DNA of 57,864 bases from assembly GCA_035528575.1 (NCBI GenBank), contig DATKYK010000009.1, positions 1 through 57,864 on the forward strand, written 5' to 3'. A program made the translations under genes and the position numbers. The notes beneath the pieces are model-generated. The model saw only the letters and a program-made list of their open reading frames with translations, was not told where the DNA came from and did not search any database. Each line of letters begins with the position of its first letter. The first letter of the stretch is position 1. Positions 36,162 to 44,661 of this stretch are shown piece by piece. The stretch comes from Dehalococcoidia bacterium. GTDB lineage: Bacteria > Chloroflexota > Dehalococcoidia > E44-bin15.

Positions 36162-37199
36162 TTAATCCCTTGTTCTTCTTTTAAGAAAACATGAATCCCT
36201 CAATTCATCCAACTTAGAAGTGCCTATGCAGAACATGCAAATCCTTAGTGTTTTGATCACATCCTGTAATGCCGCTATTACTGCCTCTGCCGAAATATTC
36301 GCTGCCCTAAGCATTGGCGCAGCAATACCCGCCATATCTGTGCCTAGAGCGATGGCCTTGGCTACATGTATGCCGTTACGAATGCCACCACTTGCTATAA
36401 GTGGCATTTTTGGTGCGCCGTTGCGTGTCATCTTGATCGATTCTGCTAGTGGTATGCCCCACGATTTGAAAACAGAGTAACTATTATTAAGCAAATAGCT
36501 GTTCGAGCGATGCCTTTCTACCTCGCTCCACGTCGTGCCACCGGCACCGGCTACGTCAATACCGGCAACCCCAATTGAGGCCAGTTTTCGAGCTACATCT
36601 TCGGATATTCCTGTGCCGATTTCCTTTACGACCACTGGTACTGTCAGTTCACGACAAATCCTCTCAATCTTAGTAAGGAGTCCAGCAAAGTTGGTGTCTC
36701 CATCGGTCTGAAGAGCCTCTTGCAGCGGATTAAGGTGTAGGATCAACCCATCGGCGCCTATCATCTCTACGGCACGGCGGCACTCAGAGATCCCATAACC
36801 GTGGTTAAGCTGAACGGCTCCAAGGTTAGCGAAGAGTAAGATATCAGGAGCTATGTCGCGCACTACATACGTCGATGCCATGTCAGGATTATCAATTGCA
36901 CACCGCTGCGAGCCTACCCCCATAGCTACTCCCAATGATTGAGCTGCTTTGGCCAAATTGCGATTTATACTTGTGGCTGCTTCTACACCTCCTACGAGTG
37001 GTGATATGATGAGGGGAGCGCTGAGCGTCTTGCCGAAGAGGGAAATCGACAAATCTATGTCAGCCAAGTTGACCTCTGGTAAGGCCTGATGGACAAACCA
37101 ATAATCTTCTAATCCAGTGGCATTCTCATTGATCTCCAAATTTTTATTCAATGCTATTTCCATGTAGTCAATCTTGCGTCGGGTGTTTGATTCGTTCAC
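36162..37199 (-). CDS. fni: Type 2 isopentenyl-diphosphate delta-isomerase
   Basis: This 345-residue FMN-dependent TIM-barrel enzyme interconverts IPP and DMAPP. Conserved blocks are TRRKIDYMEIAL at the start, PLIISPLVGGVEAA, the flavin-binding AMGVGSQRCAI, LHLNPLQEALQTDGDTNF, VVKEIGTGIS, IDVAGAGGTTW and IASGGIRNGIHVAKAIALG. The GTG start is set by AACAGGAGGAAAT. The gene lies between two 53-bp tRNA-Arg repeats, so it may be cargo of a mobile element. No other isoprenoid-precursor gene is adjacent. Confidence 0.92.
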   Translation of the reverse strand: MNESNTRRKIDYMEIALNKNLEINENATGLEDYWFVHQALPEVNLADIDLSISLFGKTLSAPLIISPLVGGVEAATSINRNLAKAAQSLGVAMGVGSQRCAIDNPDMASTYVVRDIAPDILLFANLGAVQLNHGYGISECRRAVEMIGADGLILHLNPLQEALQTDGDTNFAGLLTKIERICRELTVPVVVKEIGTGISEDVARKLASIGVAGIDVAGAGGTTWSEVERHRSNSYLLNNSYSVFKSWGIPLAESIKMTRNGAPKMPLIASGGIRNGIHVAKAIALGTDMAGIAAPMLRAANISAEAVIAALQDVIKTLRICMFCIGTSKLDELRDSCFLKRRTRD

Positions 37200-37425
37200 A
37201 TTTCCTCCTGTTCTTATTTAGCTAGATAATCTTGTTATAAATTATTGAAATTAGCGTTTAAAAATAAACTACCTTTTACAGGTTAGATTCTGACTGTTCC
37301 GTGATATGTTTATGAGCCTTGTGTGATGAGAAATCTTTGACTAGGCAGTGAGTCGCGAGAAAGAAATATTTCGACTCAATTACTTGTTGAAAAAGTAGTG
37401 GGGATCCCTTTCAGAACCCCCTCAT

Positions 37426-37478
37426 TTTGTAGCTAGCGTCCCTGGCTGGATTCGAACCAGCGACCCACTGCTTAGAAG
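37426..37478 (-). repeat. tRNA-Arg(UCU) 3'-half copy, second attachment-site repeat
   Basis: This is identical over 53 bp to 35881-35933. It runs on into GGCAGTTGC, so it keeps more of the anticodon stem than the left copy. The integrase frame begins directly at its edge, and the integrase reading frame stays open backwards through the repeat, as in elements where the attachment site abuts int. Confidence 0.8.
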
Positions 37479-37482
37479 GCAG

Positions 37483-38434
37483 TTGCATGTAGCTAAACTG
37501 CTTAACAAAACCAGTGTTTCCGAATTAGCGGAGTTAAGCAATTTAAGCAAACCATATATCAGCCAAGTTAAGCACGGCAAAAGGCCACCTTCACAGAAAC
37601 TACTGGATGCTCTAGTTGAGCATTCAAAACCTCAAATAGACTACCTCAACCTCTTTATTCTATCACGTAAGGCAATGGGTGTAAGCCCTCGTACTGTTGA
37701 ATTCTATATAGACAGGCTGTATAAGTATGCTGCTAATGTCGATTACCTTGCAGCGACTCCCCAAAAAATACAACGATACTTAAATTCAATACCCGCAAAC
37801 AACAATGGATTTGCCACGAGACATGCTTCATTTCGTGCCATTAAGACCTTCCATCGCTGGCTTAAGGCTGAGTATGGTCTGAACAATCCTATGCTCAATA
37901 TTTTAGCTCCTATACTCGGTAGACCGGTACTTCCAAGCTTAACCGCAGAGCAGGTACTGATTATTGTGGAAAAAGCGCACTGTTCAAGAGACAAAGCCAT
38001 TCTGTCGCTATTTGCTGAAAGTGGTTTAAGGCTAGCCGAATTAGCGAATATTAAACCACAAGAAATAAGTTGGGATAATAAGAACAGTAGAAGTTTTAGG
38101 AAAGGGCAGGAAGGCAGGATTTGCCCCCTTTGGAGAGCTATCTGAAAGATACTTAAAAGAATGGCTCTCTCAGTATCAACCTAATGGCAATATCTGGGAT
38201 TTGAATAAATGGGGCATAATCTCAATGTTAAAGAGGTTAGAAAAGGAAACAGGCTTGCCCTGTAACCCTTACACATTCCGCCGAACCTTTGCTTGCCTAC
38301 TGCGTAAGGCAGGGGTTGACACAATGACCATCAAAGACCTGGGCAGATGGGAATCATTAGAGATGGTACAGCGATACACTAGGTCGGTTACATTTGAGGA
38401 TAGCTTGCGGTTTTATAAACCGCCGTTGGGGTGA
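37483..38434 (+). pseudogene. Tyrosine recombinase (integrase), single +1 frameshift
   Basis: The first frame (TTG at 37483 to 38145) has an HTH-like start (SELSKPYIS-type: LSNLSKPYISQVKHGKRPP), a SAM-like core-binding domain and the catalytic Arg in ESGLRLAELANI. After the codon for Asn-Lys near 38083 the family sequence continues in the +1 frame (TVEVLGKGRKAGFAPFGE, with the catalytic Lys), through TFRRTFACLLRKAG to GRWESLEMVQRYTRS with the nucleophile Tyr, ending at 38434. One extra A explains the shift. The His of the HxxR box is Tyr here (YTFR), and the second His/Trp is Arg (GRW). It is inactive unless recoded or a sequencing error. Confidence 0.85.
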
Positions 38435-38560
38435 AAGGCTGAAATTCGTTGCGGAAGCATTTTTGCTATAATGGCATCAGGAATACCTAGTAAAGCGAAT
38501 ATAGCTTGAATAGCGAGTCAGCTTATAATGCTATTCAACTTAGGAAGTCGACCAATGCTG

Positions 38561-39007
38561 CTACAATCGGCCAGAAGCACTTGGTTGCCTTCTTATCAAA
38601 TGCCATTGCCTTTTCATACGCTGCGTCTGCTTCACTAGATAGCTCTTCCTTGCCTCCTTCTTTTGGGTCTTTCTGGCTTCCTTATCAGCAGCCACAGCTT
38701 CACCGAACCATGCGTCTGCTTCACTGATAAACGCATTCATATCCATTTCTGCCTCTCTGGTTTGCACTAAGTTATTAAACTTGACAAAACGGACTATTTT
38801 CTCATTAGCTATGTATTCTGTGGCTTTAGCGATTGAGCCAGTTGTCTCCATATCCGTCACTAATTCCAAAGCGTAATGAGTATCCATGTTATGCCTCAAG
38901 AGTAGATGTTCATACAGGGTTTGTCTATCATTTGAGTTACTTGAGCAATAGGGGCATATCCAGATTGTTTTTTGCCCAGGTGTGGGTTTCATCTTACTTC
39001 TCTGCAT
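38561..39007 (-). CDS. Small protein with C2H2-type zinc finger
   Basis: This 148-residue protein has near its N-terminus CPYC, twelve residues, then HLLLRH: C-x2-C-x12-H-x4-H, a C2H2 zinc finger. The middle is helical (ALELVTDMETTGSIAKATEY) and the C-terminus is Lys/Arg-rich and charged (EARKTQKKEARKS). I do not recognise the family. It lies between the frameshifted integrase and the second integrase remnant, opposite to both. It could be a cargo or regulatory gene of the integrated element. Confidence 0.5.
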   Translation of the reverse strand: MQRSKMKPTPGQKTIWICPYCSSNSNDRQTLYEHLLLRHNMDTHYALELVTDMETTGSIAKATEYIANEKIVRFVKFNNLVQTREAEMDMNAFISEADAWFGEAVAADKEARKTQKKEARKSYLVKQTQRMKRQWHLIRRQPSASGRL

Positions 39008-39255
39008 TTACTAAAATCCTCTCTGTTGAAAAATTGAGTATGTGTTTTGCCCGTATGTGATTGTGGCTACCTGCAGGAAGTGCCTGGCAAAAGGCTCGCA
39101 TATAGACTAACACAAGATTCGCCATTTGTCTGTCGGGAAAGTATGTATCTTTTGTGGGGAAAGTATGTATTTTTATTTGTGGGGAAAACCCTGACAAAAA
39201 TGTGGTTTATTGTAGGGAGGCTTTGACACAGGTCAATACCGCAGTGCGGGCTTAC

Positions 39256-39348
39256 GGCAGATGGGAATCATTAGAGATGGTACAAAGATATACCAGATCG
39301 GTTACTTTTCAGGATAGCCTGAAGTTTTATAAGGCGCCGTTGGGGTGA
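39256..39348 (+). pseudogene. C-terminal fragment of a second integrase
   Basis: About 30 codons (GRWESLEMVQRYTRSVTF to FYKAPLG, stop at 39348) match the last 30 residues of the integrase at 37483-38434 with three differences. The DNA is clearly homologous but not identical, so it comes from a related element, not a recent duplication. No upstream part remains. It sits about 190 bp before the tRNA-like sequence. Confidence 0.85.
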
Positions 39349-39533
39349 AAGTCAGTAGTTAAGATAGGGGGCTGTGTTGAAGGGAGGTTGTCTAGATATC
39401 TCAAGAAACTAGGTCACGATTGGGTAGTACTAAGCTTGGACTATAAGAGGAAGAGAAAACCGAAGGTTAAGAAAGGAGAGAGCAATGGCAAAAGTTAAGC
39501 AAATTGTTAAGCAAAACGTTAAGCAATCAAAAG

Positions 39534-39606
39534 CGTCCCTGGTGAGATTCGAACTCACGACCCACTGCTTAGAAGGCAGTTGCTGTATTTAGTGAATCAC
39601 AGGGAC
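39534..39606 (-). tRNA. tRNA-Arg(UCU)-like sequence with degenerate D arm
   Basis: Read on the minus strand, a 73-nt sequence has a perfect 7-bp acceptor stem (GTCCCTG/CAGGGAC), a perfect anticodon arm (ACTGC-CTTCTAA-GCAGT, anticodon TCT) and a perfect T arm (GTGAG-TTCGAAT-CTCAC). The D-arm region (TGATTCACTAAATACAGCA) cannot form the usual four-base-pair stem and lacks the GG of the D loop. It may be a decayed tRNA gene used as an attachment site, or an aberrant tRNA. CCA is not encoded. The T stem differs from that of the two partial copies. Confidence 0.55.
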
Positions 39607-39846
39607 AATTTCGTATCTGTCTCCACCCAAAAACCTGGGTAAAAAATGACGAAGCAGTTGGTCTTTTTTTTCGTCACCTCCTTTCAGATTTCTTGAATTT
39701 GTGCGTCGCATGATATTACCCTTGGACTATATTACAACCGTTTATCATATGTCAATACTGAAAGACAGTAATTGCGAATAAATTTATCAGCTTTATAGCT
39801 ATTCGATGCATCGATATTATTCTAATTAAGAATGAGGGGTGGATTA

Positions 39847-39987
39847 ATGCAAGCATATTGTATGAAGTGCCGAAAAAAGGTGGATATCAAGGACCCGAAG
39901 TCAATCACGATGAAGAATGGCCGTCCGGCCACTCAGGGCGTGTGCCCGAAATGCAACACCAAAGCATTTAGAATAGGGAAGAGTTAA
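39847..39987 (+). CDS. DUF5679-type small zinc-ribbon protein, copy 2
   Basis: This encodes 46 residues (MQAYCMKCRKK...FRIGKS) with CxxC pairs C5/C8 and C33/C36. It differs from the copy at 915-1055 at I14, N37 and A40 only. Nucleotide identity is near 90% with mostly synonymous changes, so both copies are kept under purifying selection. It stands alone and is followed by a strong terminator. Function unknown. Confidence 0.82.
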   Translation: MQAYCMKCRKKVDIKDPKSITMKNGRPATQGVCPKCNTKAFRIGKS

Positions 39988-40017
39988 AGCTGGTATTTGA
40001 GTATCTATAGTATGTAA

Positions 40018-40053
40018 GAGGCTGGGCTTTCCAGATGATGCCCGGCCTCTTTT
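40018..40053 (+). terminator. Rho-independent terminator
   Basis: GAGGCTGGGC (40018-40027) pairs with GCCCGGCCTC (40040-40049) with one G-T pair, followed by TTTT. It ends the second zinc-ribbon gene. Confidence 0.88.
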
Positions 40054-40216
40054 GTGCTCATTGCACATAATGGACAATTGTTGTGTCATGTTGCTCAGCG
40101 AGCACCTCATTTTGTTGAGATGTGCAAGCTAGCAACCCACAACGGAGTCCCATTTCCTAGCTACAAATATCATGTATAATAGAGTCACTGAGCTGTTAAA
40201 GGAAGGTTGGCTGGTA

Positions 40217-41134
40217 ATGGGCGAAGTTGATAAGTCACTACTTGACAAGGCGCTTTCGCATATCGAGCAAGAGATAGGATTCCCGAACATACGCACCTCC
40301 ATCAAGAGCAATTATGAAATAATCCAAAAGACTCATGATTCTATTCATGAATTCATGTATCTTATGTCTTTCTGCCTACCTAGTGAGACCGGGGTGAACT
40401 GGCATTCCAAGTCAGCATTCCTTACTTATCATTGGGAAGCTTTCCATCAGGCACATCGTTCGTTTTTAGAGGCACTCTCAGGCTATTACAGTTCAGCTTA
40501 CGTTCTCTTGAGAAGTACCCTAGAGTTAATTCTAAGAGGCGCCTTTTGGGAGTGTTTAGCTCACAAAAGCTTTAGAGAGAAGGCTATTGTATTAAGTAAA
40601 GGCAAGGAAAAACGCAAATCGGTTAGGGACTGGATAGAAGGTCTAATTGAACGAAAGCCTTCGGTTGAAAAAGATTTGGAAGAAACGTCCGTAGCAATCC
40701 TCGACAAAACAGCTATCCTTTTCAGTGACCCAGAATTTCAGAAGCAATTTGTTCAGATACCACCATTTTCAGAAGTCGTCAAACAGCTAATAGACTGGCA
40801 CGTTGTTGACATTCCCAAGCCGTTCGACACGCTCTACAGCAATCTCTATAGAGATTTGTCAAAAGATGTTCACGCAATTCCGGATGCAACAGATATAGGA
40901 AGAAGGCTTCTTTTCGAAAGAGATTTTATGGAGATCAAGGTTATGCGTGATGAATTAATTAAATATATGAAGACCTTACACGAAGTAATGGACATAGGCA
41001 TAGTTGTCGAGTTAAATATTCTAAGAGATTGGATTGAGTCGGGAGACAAGATTAAACTAAAAGAGAGATTAGCTACGTTAGAAGATTTAGAGTTGAAATA
41101 CAGTGTCACAAAACTCAAAAGTCTGATAGCGTGA
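40217..41134 (+). CDS. Hypothetical helical protein with HEPN-like motif
   Basis: This protein of about 305 residues is mostly helical, with no signal peptide. SGYYSSAYVLLRSTLELILR and the later LYRDLSKDVHAIP resemble proteins with HEPN-type helical bundles; the R-x6-H in RDLSKDVH fits the HEPN RNase pattern. Both the family and the activity are uncertain. I choose ATG at 40217, with AAAGGAAGG upstream; an in-frame ATG at 40172 has no such site. It has no operon partner. Confidence 0.6.
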   Translation: MGEVDKSLLDKALSHIEQEIGFPNIRTSIKSNYEIIQKTHDSIHEFMYLMSFCLPSETGVNWHSKSAFLTYHWEAFHQAHRSFLEALSGYYSSAYVLLRSTLELILRGAFWECLAHKSFREKAIVLSKGKEKRKSVRDWIEGLIERKPSVEKDLEETSVAILDKTAILFSDPEFQKQFVQIPPFSEVVKQLIDWHVVDIPKPFDTLYSNLYRDLSKDVHAIPDATDIGRRLLFERDFMEIKVMRDELIKYMKTLHEVMDIGIVVELNILRDWIESGDKIKLKERLATLEDLELKYSVTKLKSLIA

Positions 41135-41326
41135 GGAGTAGGGTAGACTGCTAATGCGGCAACCCAAAAGAGGAGTTGTTCGCAGCGGGCCTAGGAGGTT
41201 GAAAGGAGGACCGAAGTCAAGGGATGTAAAATAAAGTTATAAAATTATTCAAAATTTTTTAACGCATTAGTTCCTGTTTGCTCCGTTACCCCTATTTTCC
41301 TGCTAGCTTCACTTATAGTACCCCCA

Positions 41327-42106
41327 CTATTTTTGCCCATGCACATCTTCAGGGAAATCGAGTATTTCACTGAGTAAGTCGCTCACGTTGTCAACGAGTG
41401 TGTCGGCCTCAGTTTTAGGTAAGCTTAAAAACAGGTGGCCGGTGTGGATGATCTTATTTCGCATTTCAGAGAGTTCACTTAGGCCCAAAAGGCGCGGCCG
41501 CAGTTTCCTCTTCTCTATGGCCTGAACTGCTTCTTCGAGGGTGGTTCGCAACTCCCCAAAAGAGACATTAGGCTTGATGGATATGCCAAGCTGCTCAAGC
41601 TTCATCTTCATAGCCGCTTCGATGAGGGTGAGTGCTACTACACTTCTGACCCACTGTGCATTGATTCCCGTAGTAGCGAAGCGGCATAAGAGGTCATTCA
41701 GATCGTGGCTTCCCTCTTGTAGCTTCTCCTGCTCGGAGATTTTACTAAATAGGGTTTCAACCTGAGCATTGAGGGCCGAAATGTTCTCCTTCAGCCGTAC
41801 GTTATCAACCGAAGCAGCGCGCGTTTCTTCTTGAGACTGTTCCAGTCTATTCCGAAGCGAAGACTGAATCTCGATCCACGCTTTGGTTGGGACCCTATTG
41901 AGCCCCTTCTCCGAAGCGGTGTTTTCTGTTTCCAAGACGCCATTTACTACAAGTTCCTTTCGTGCACGACTAAACTCGCTGTAGGATACATGGTATCGGT
42001 TTAGTAGTTCTTTTTGGGTCCAATGCCCAACGACGTATAACAGCACAGCTTGTTCGGCTGGCGAAAGGTCTGAAAAGCTGTCGACCAAACTCAACTTAGC
42101 CCCCAA
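41327..42106 (-). CDS. Hypothetical protein: HTH, coiled coil, HEPN-like C-terminus
   Basis: This 259-residue protein starts with a winged or simple HTH (LSPAEQAVLLYVV, TQKELLNRYHVSYSEFSRARKEL). A coiled coil follows (SSLRNRLEQSQEETRA, RLKENISALNAQVETLFSKI), then a helical domain with EMRNKIIHTGHLF, an R-x4-H motif typical of HEPN domains. I do not recognise a named family. It is convergent with the preceding hypothetical gene, which also has an R-x6-H motif. A stress or defence role is possible but is inference. Confidence 0.6.
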   Translation of the reverse strand: MGAKLSLVDSFSDLSPAEQAVLLYVVGHWTQKELLNRYHVSYSEFSRARKELVVNGVLETENTASEKGLNRVPTKAWIEIQSSLRNRLEQSQEETRAASVDNVRLKENISALNAQVETLFSKISEQEKLQEGSHDLNDLLCRFATTGINAQWVRSVVALTLIEAAMKMKLEQLGISIKPNVSFGELRTTLEEAVQAIEKRKLRPRLLGLSELSEMRNKIIHTGHLFLSLPKTEADTLVDNVSDLLSEILDFPEDVHGQK

Positions 42107-42500
42107 TCTAAGTCATCTGATTACAAGCCGGAACTTGCACTTTGACGTTATTATAGCTTATTAGCACTTTCCAAGTATAGAAGCTAGGCCAGCCTGGCTC
42201 CTAGTACGCCACCTCGGTGCTCTAAAGGTAGATTATCTCACCCTCACATCCTAGAGAACCTTTCTGATAGTACTACGCTTATTATGGTAGCAAATTCTAA
42301 GGTAACCCAACGAGTGCTCTGCTACACGCAATGGCTTTTTGTTTAGTATAGCAGGGGAGTACCATAAAAAACTTTAGCGCTTCATCGGTGCTCAGGACAT
42401 TAGTGGTTCGAAACTTACTTATCACTATTGTTGTATAATTCTCCCATCGGTATTTAACTGACTAGCGTTACCACTTACCTTGACTGTGTAAGGAGGGATA
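42107..42500. other. Intergenic stretch, no gene seen
   Basis: A/T-rich sequence lies between divergent genes. The only clear element is GTAAGGAGGGATA, the ribosome-binding site for the following frame. Confidence 0.4.
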
Positions 42501-43148
42501 ATGGAGCCTTCATGTGGCGACCCTAAATTTCCCATTTGGCTTGTTGCCGATTCGCCACCAAAGAAGTGGCATGAACAGCTTCTTGCACCCTTGGATCCAA
42601 GGCATCCCGCCCGTCATAATATCTGGACACCTATACTTGAATATACGCAGGAATCTTTGTACAGGAAAAAGAAGCGCAGGTTTGACACGGCGAGGTTGTA
42701 TATCAGAAACGCAGTCACAAACCCTGATAATAAACCAGATGATAGGAGCTGTGATTGGACAGAGGTGCCACAAGTGAAAGCGGAAATGGATAAACTTCAG
42801 ACCAAGATTGAGCATTTCAAACCTAAGATCGTTTTAACGTTTGGAGCATTTGCTTTTGAATTCCTCTAGAGAACTGAGGGTAAGGAGCCTTTACGCCGTT
42901 TCTCATACTGGGGAGCGAAATTACTGGGGGATGAGTTCAGAAAAAGTACAAAGTCCTACGATCCGTCGGCAGTAAATATCATTCCGCTACTCCATGTGAG
43001 TATATCTAGAGGAAAGTTTCTGGAGAGCCACAGATACTTTGTCAGTGAGGAGGGGGAAGAACCAGTCAACTACTTCGAGTATGTCGGCAAAATATTAGCG
43101 GATCTATTCCTATGCGAACTTGACCAAGCTCCTATCTGGGTAAAATAG
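42501..43148 (+). pseudogene. Uracil-DNA-glycosylase-like gene with one in-frame TAG
   Basis: One frame encodes 122 residues to a TAG at 42867-42869, then continues in the same frame for 92 more to a TAG at 43146-43148. The parts belong together: FPIWLVADSPPKKWHEQL, DPRHPARHNIWTPIL and KPKIVLTFGAFAFEFL lie before the stop, and NIIPLLHVSISRGKFLES after. These resemble the uracil-DNA-glycosylase-like fold (N-terminal strand and the late His-containing motif). A single nonsense change inactivates it, unless UAG is read through. AGGAGGG before the ATG is intact, suggesting recent loss. Confidence 0.6.
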
Positions 43149-43285
43149 CGTTACAGTGTGGCAATTTGCCTAGGAGCGCTTTAAAACTTCACCCATAGCA
43201 GATTAAAATTTGAATAAAAATTGAGATATTTTAGGCCCTATGGCCGTATTGGCGCTCATATGTAATTGTTTTTTAATTTTACAAC

Positions 43286-43313
43286 TTGTTTTCCCTAGCA
43301 TTTGGTGTAAAAT
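43286..43313 (+). promoter_or_regulatory. Possible promoter of the RiPP-like gene set
   Basis: TTGTTT (43286-43291), 16 bases, TAAAAT (43308-43313), about 30 bp before the radical SAM gene, in a very A/T-rich spacer. The -10 is a good match and the -35 is weak. Confidence 0.3.
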
Positions 43314-43342
43314 GTAGCCACTAACTCCCAAGGATCTAGAAA

Positions 43343-44359
43343 ATGGAACCGCAACTGAACCTTGAAGACGAGTTCTACTTCCAGTGGCATATCACGGAGC
43401 GGTGCAACAAACACTGTCGCCATTGCTATCAGAACAGTCATCCGACACAGGAATTACCCCTTGCCGATCTCGAATTGGTCCTTCGTCGGATGGATGAAGC
43501 ACTTCTGAAATGGGAGAAGCAAGGGTCTCTCTCGCTTACAGGGGGGGAGCCGTTCGTTCGTCATGATGAGCTCTTCGCTCTGATGGATCGAGTTGACTAC
43601 CTAGACAGTTTTGCCTACTATGATGTCCTTACTAATGGCTCCCTAATCTCAGATGACTTTGCGCATGCACTGAAGAACCAGAAAAAGCTGCGGCGGGTAC
43701 AGGTTTCTTTAGAAGGGTCAAAACCTGCAATTAATGATGCCATCAGAGGCAAAGGAAGTTACGAGGAAACCTTGCAGTCCATTCGCCGTTTAAAGGATTG
43801 CGGTCTCGCAGTCAGCGTCATGACCACTATTAGCCACCTCAACTACAAAGACATACCCGCTCTTATCGCGTTGTTGGATGACGAGGGTGTAGACACTTTT
43901 TCCTTGGAGCGACTGATACCTGAAGGTAGAGGTGAAGGGCTTCGGGATCAGCTTCTCTCCACCCAAGAACTCAAGTCGCTTTATGAGAGGGTTCATGAAA
44001 TGGCAGTGAACGGGACTAAGGTCCGAGTGCTTATGTACAGGCCGCTGTTTACTCTTGTAGCTCCCGATGACCCCACTGTAGGTGCCCTATGCTCAGCCGG
44101 TAATAATGCTTTGACTATTATGCCAGATGGGACCGTCTACCCTTGTCGCCGCCTACCCATTCCTATCGGCAATGTTTTAAAAGACGGCCTCTTCGCCATC
44201 TGGTATGATTCAGACGTTCTCTGGAAAATCCGCAACCCGCAAGACTTGGGGGGCAAGTGTCGAGATTGTAACCTCCTAACAACTTGCAGAGGTTGCCGAG
44301 CTATGGCCTTTTCTACTACCGGTAACTATATGGCGGAGGATCCTCAATGCTGGCGTTAA
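43343..44359 (+). CDS. Radical SAM/SPASM peptide-maturase
   Basis: This 338-residue radical SAM enzyme has the cluster motif C21-N-K-H-C25-R-H-C28 (CxxxCxxC) in TERCNKHCRHCYQ, the SAM-binding SLTGGEPF near residue 65 and LTNGSLIS. A C-terminal SPASM domain carries clustered cysteines (LCSAGNN, VYPCRR, CRDCNLLTTCRGC and a final PQC). SPASM proteins hold extra [4Fe-4S] clusters and mostly modify ribosomal peptides (PqqE, MftC, sactipeptide and ranthipeptide synthases). The PqqD-like gene overlaps its end by 13 bp and a short Cys-rich peptide gene follows, so that peptide is the expected substrate. Confidence 0.9.
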   Translation: MEPQLNLEDEFYFQWHITERCNKHCRHCYQNSHPTQELPLADLELVLRRMDEALLKWEKQGSLSLTGGEPFVRHDELFALMDRVDYLDSFAYYDVLTNGSLISDDFAHALKNQKKLRRVQVSLEGSKPAINDAIRGKGSYEETLQSIRRLKDCGLAVSVMTTISHLNYKDIPALIALLDDEGVDTFSLERLIPEGRGEGLRDQLLSTQELKSLYERVHEMAVNGTKVRVLMYRPLFTLVAPDDPTVGALCSAGNNALTIMPDGTVYPCRRLPIPIGNVLKDGLFAIWYDSDVLWKIRNPQDLGGKCRDCNLLTTCRGCRAMAFSTTGNYMAEDPQCWR

Positions 44360-44661
44360 AACCTGGAGTTGTATTAGTCTTGGAGCCCAATATAGTGCTG
44401 CGTTCAATACCAGATCAGGACTGGTTCTTTGCTTTCAACGTAGTTACAGGCGATGAGTTCCGCCTTAATAGTACATCCTTTTGGATCCTAGAAGCTTTAG
44501 GGAATGGTGCTGAGTGGATTGAGTTGAAAGGAAGTTTTTTAGAGGCCTTTGAAGTAGTTCCAGAGCAAGGAGAGAGGGATCTTCGAGAACTTGTTAATGA
44601 CTTATTTGAAGAAAAACTTATCGGGAGGCGAAGCAATGGAGAAGAAAAAAATGAAATATGA
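44347..44661 (+). CDS. PqqD-like RiPP recognition element protein
   Basis: This is a 104-residue PqqD-family protein. FNVVTGDEFRLNSTSFWILE is the beta-hairpin and helix signature, and the C-terminal helix RELVNDLFEEKLIG closes the wing. Free-standing PqqD proteins bind the leader of a precursor peptide and hand it to the radical SAM enzyme. It overlaps both neighbours: the SAM gene by 13 bp and the peptide gene by 26 bp. The three are thus translationally linked. The family assignment is firm; the binding to this peptide is inference. Confidence 0.85.
   Translation: MLALKPGVVLVLEPNIVLRSIPDQDWFFAFNVVTGDEFRLNSTSFWILEALGNGAEWIELKGSFLEAFEVVPEQGERDLRELVNDLFEEKLIGRRSNGEEKNEI

Noticed and set aside
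37426-37482. Peptide reading GWIRTSDPLLRRQ upstream of the integrase as real protein
   Set aside because: It is the translation of the tRNA-Arg repeat, a well-known artefact; the integrase is called from 37483.
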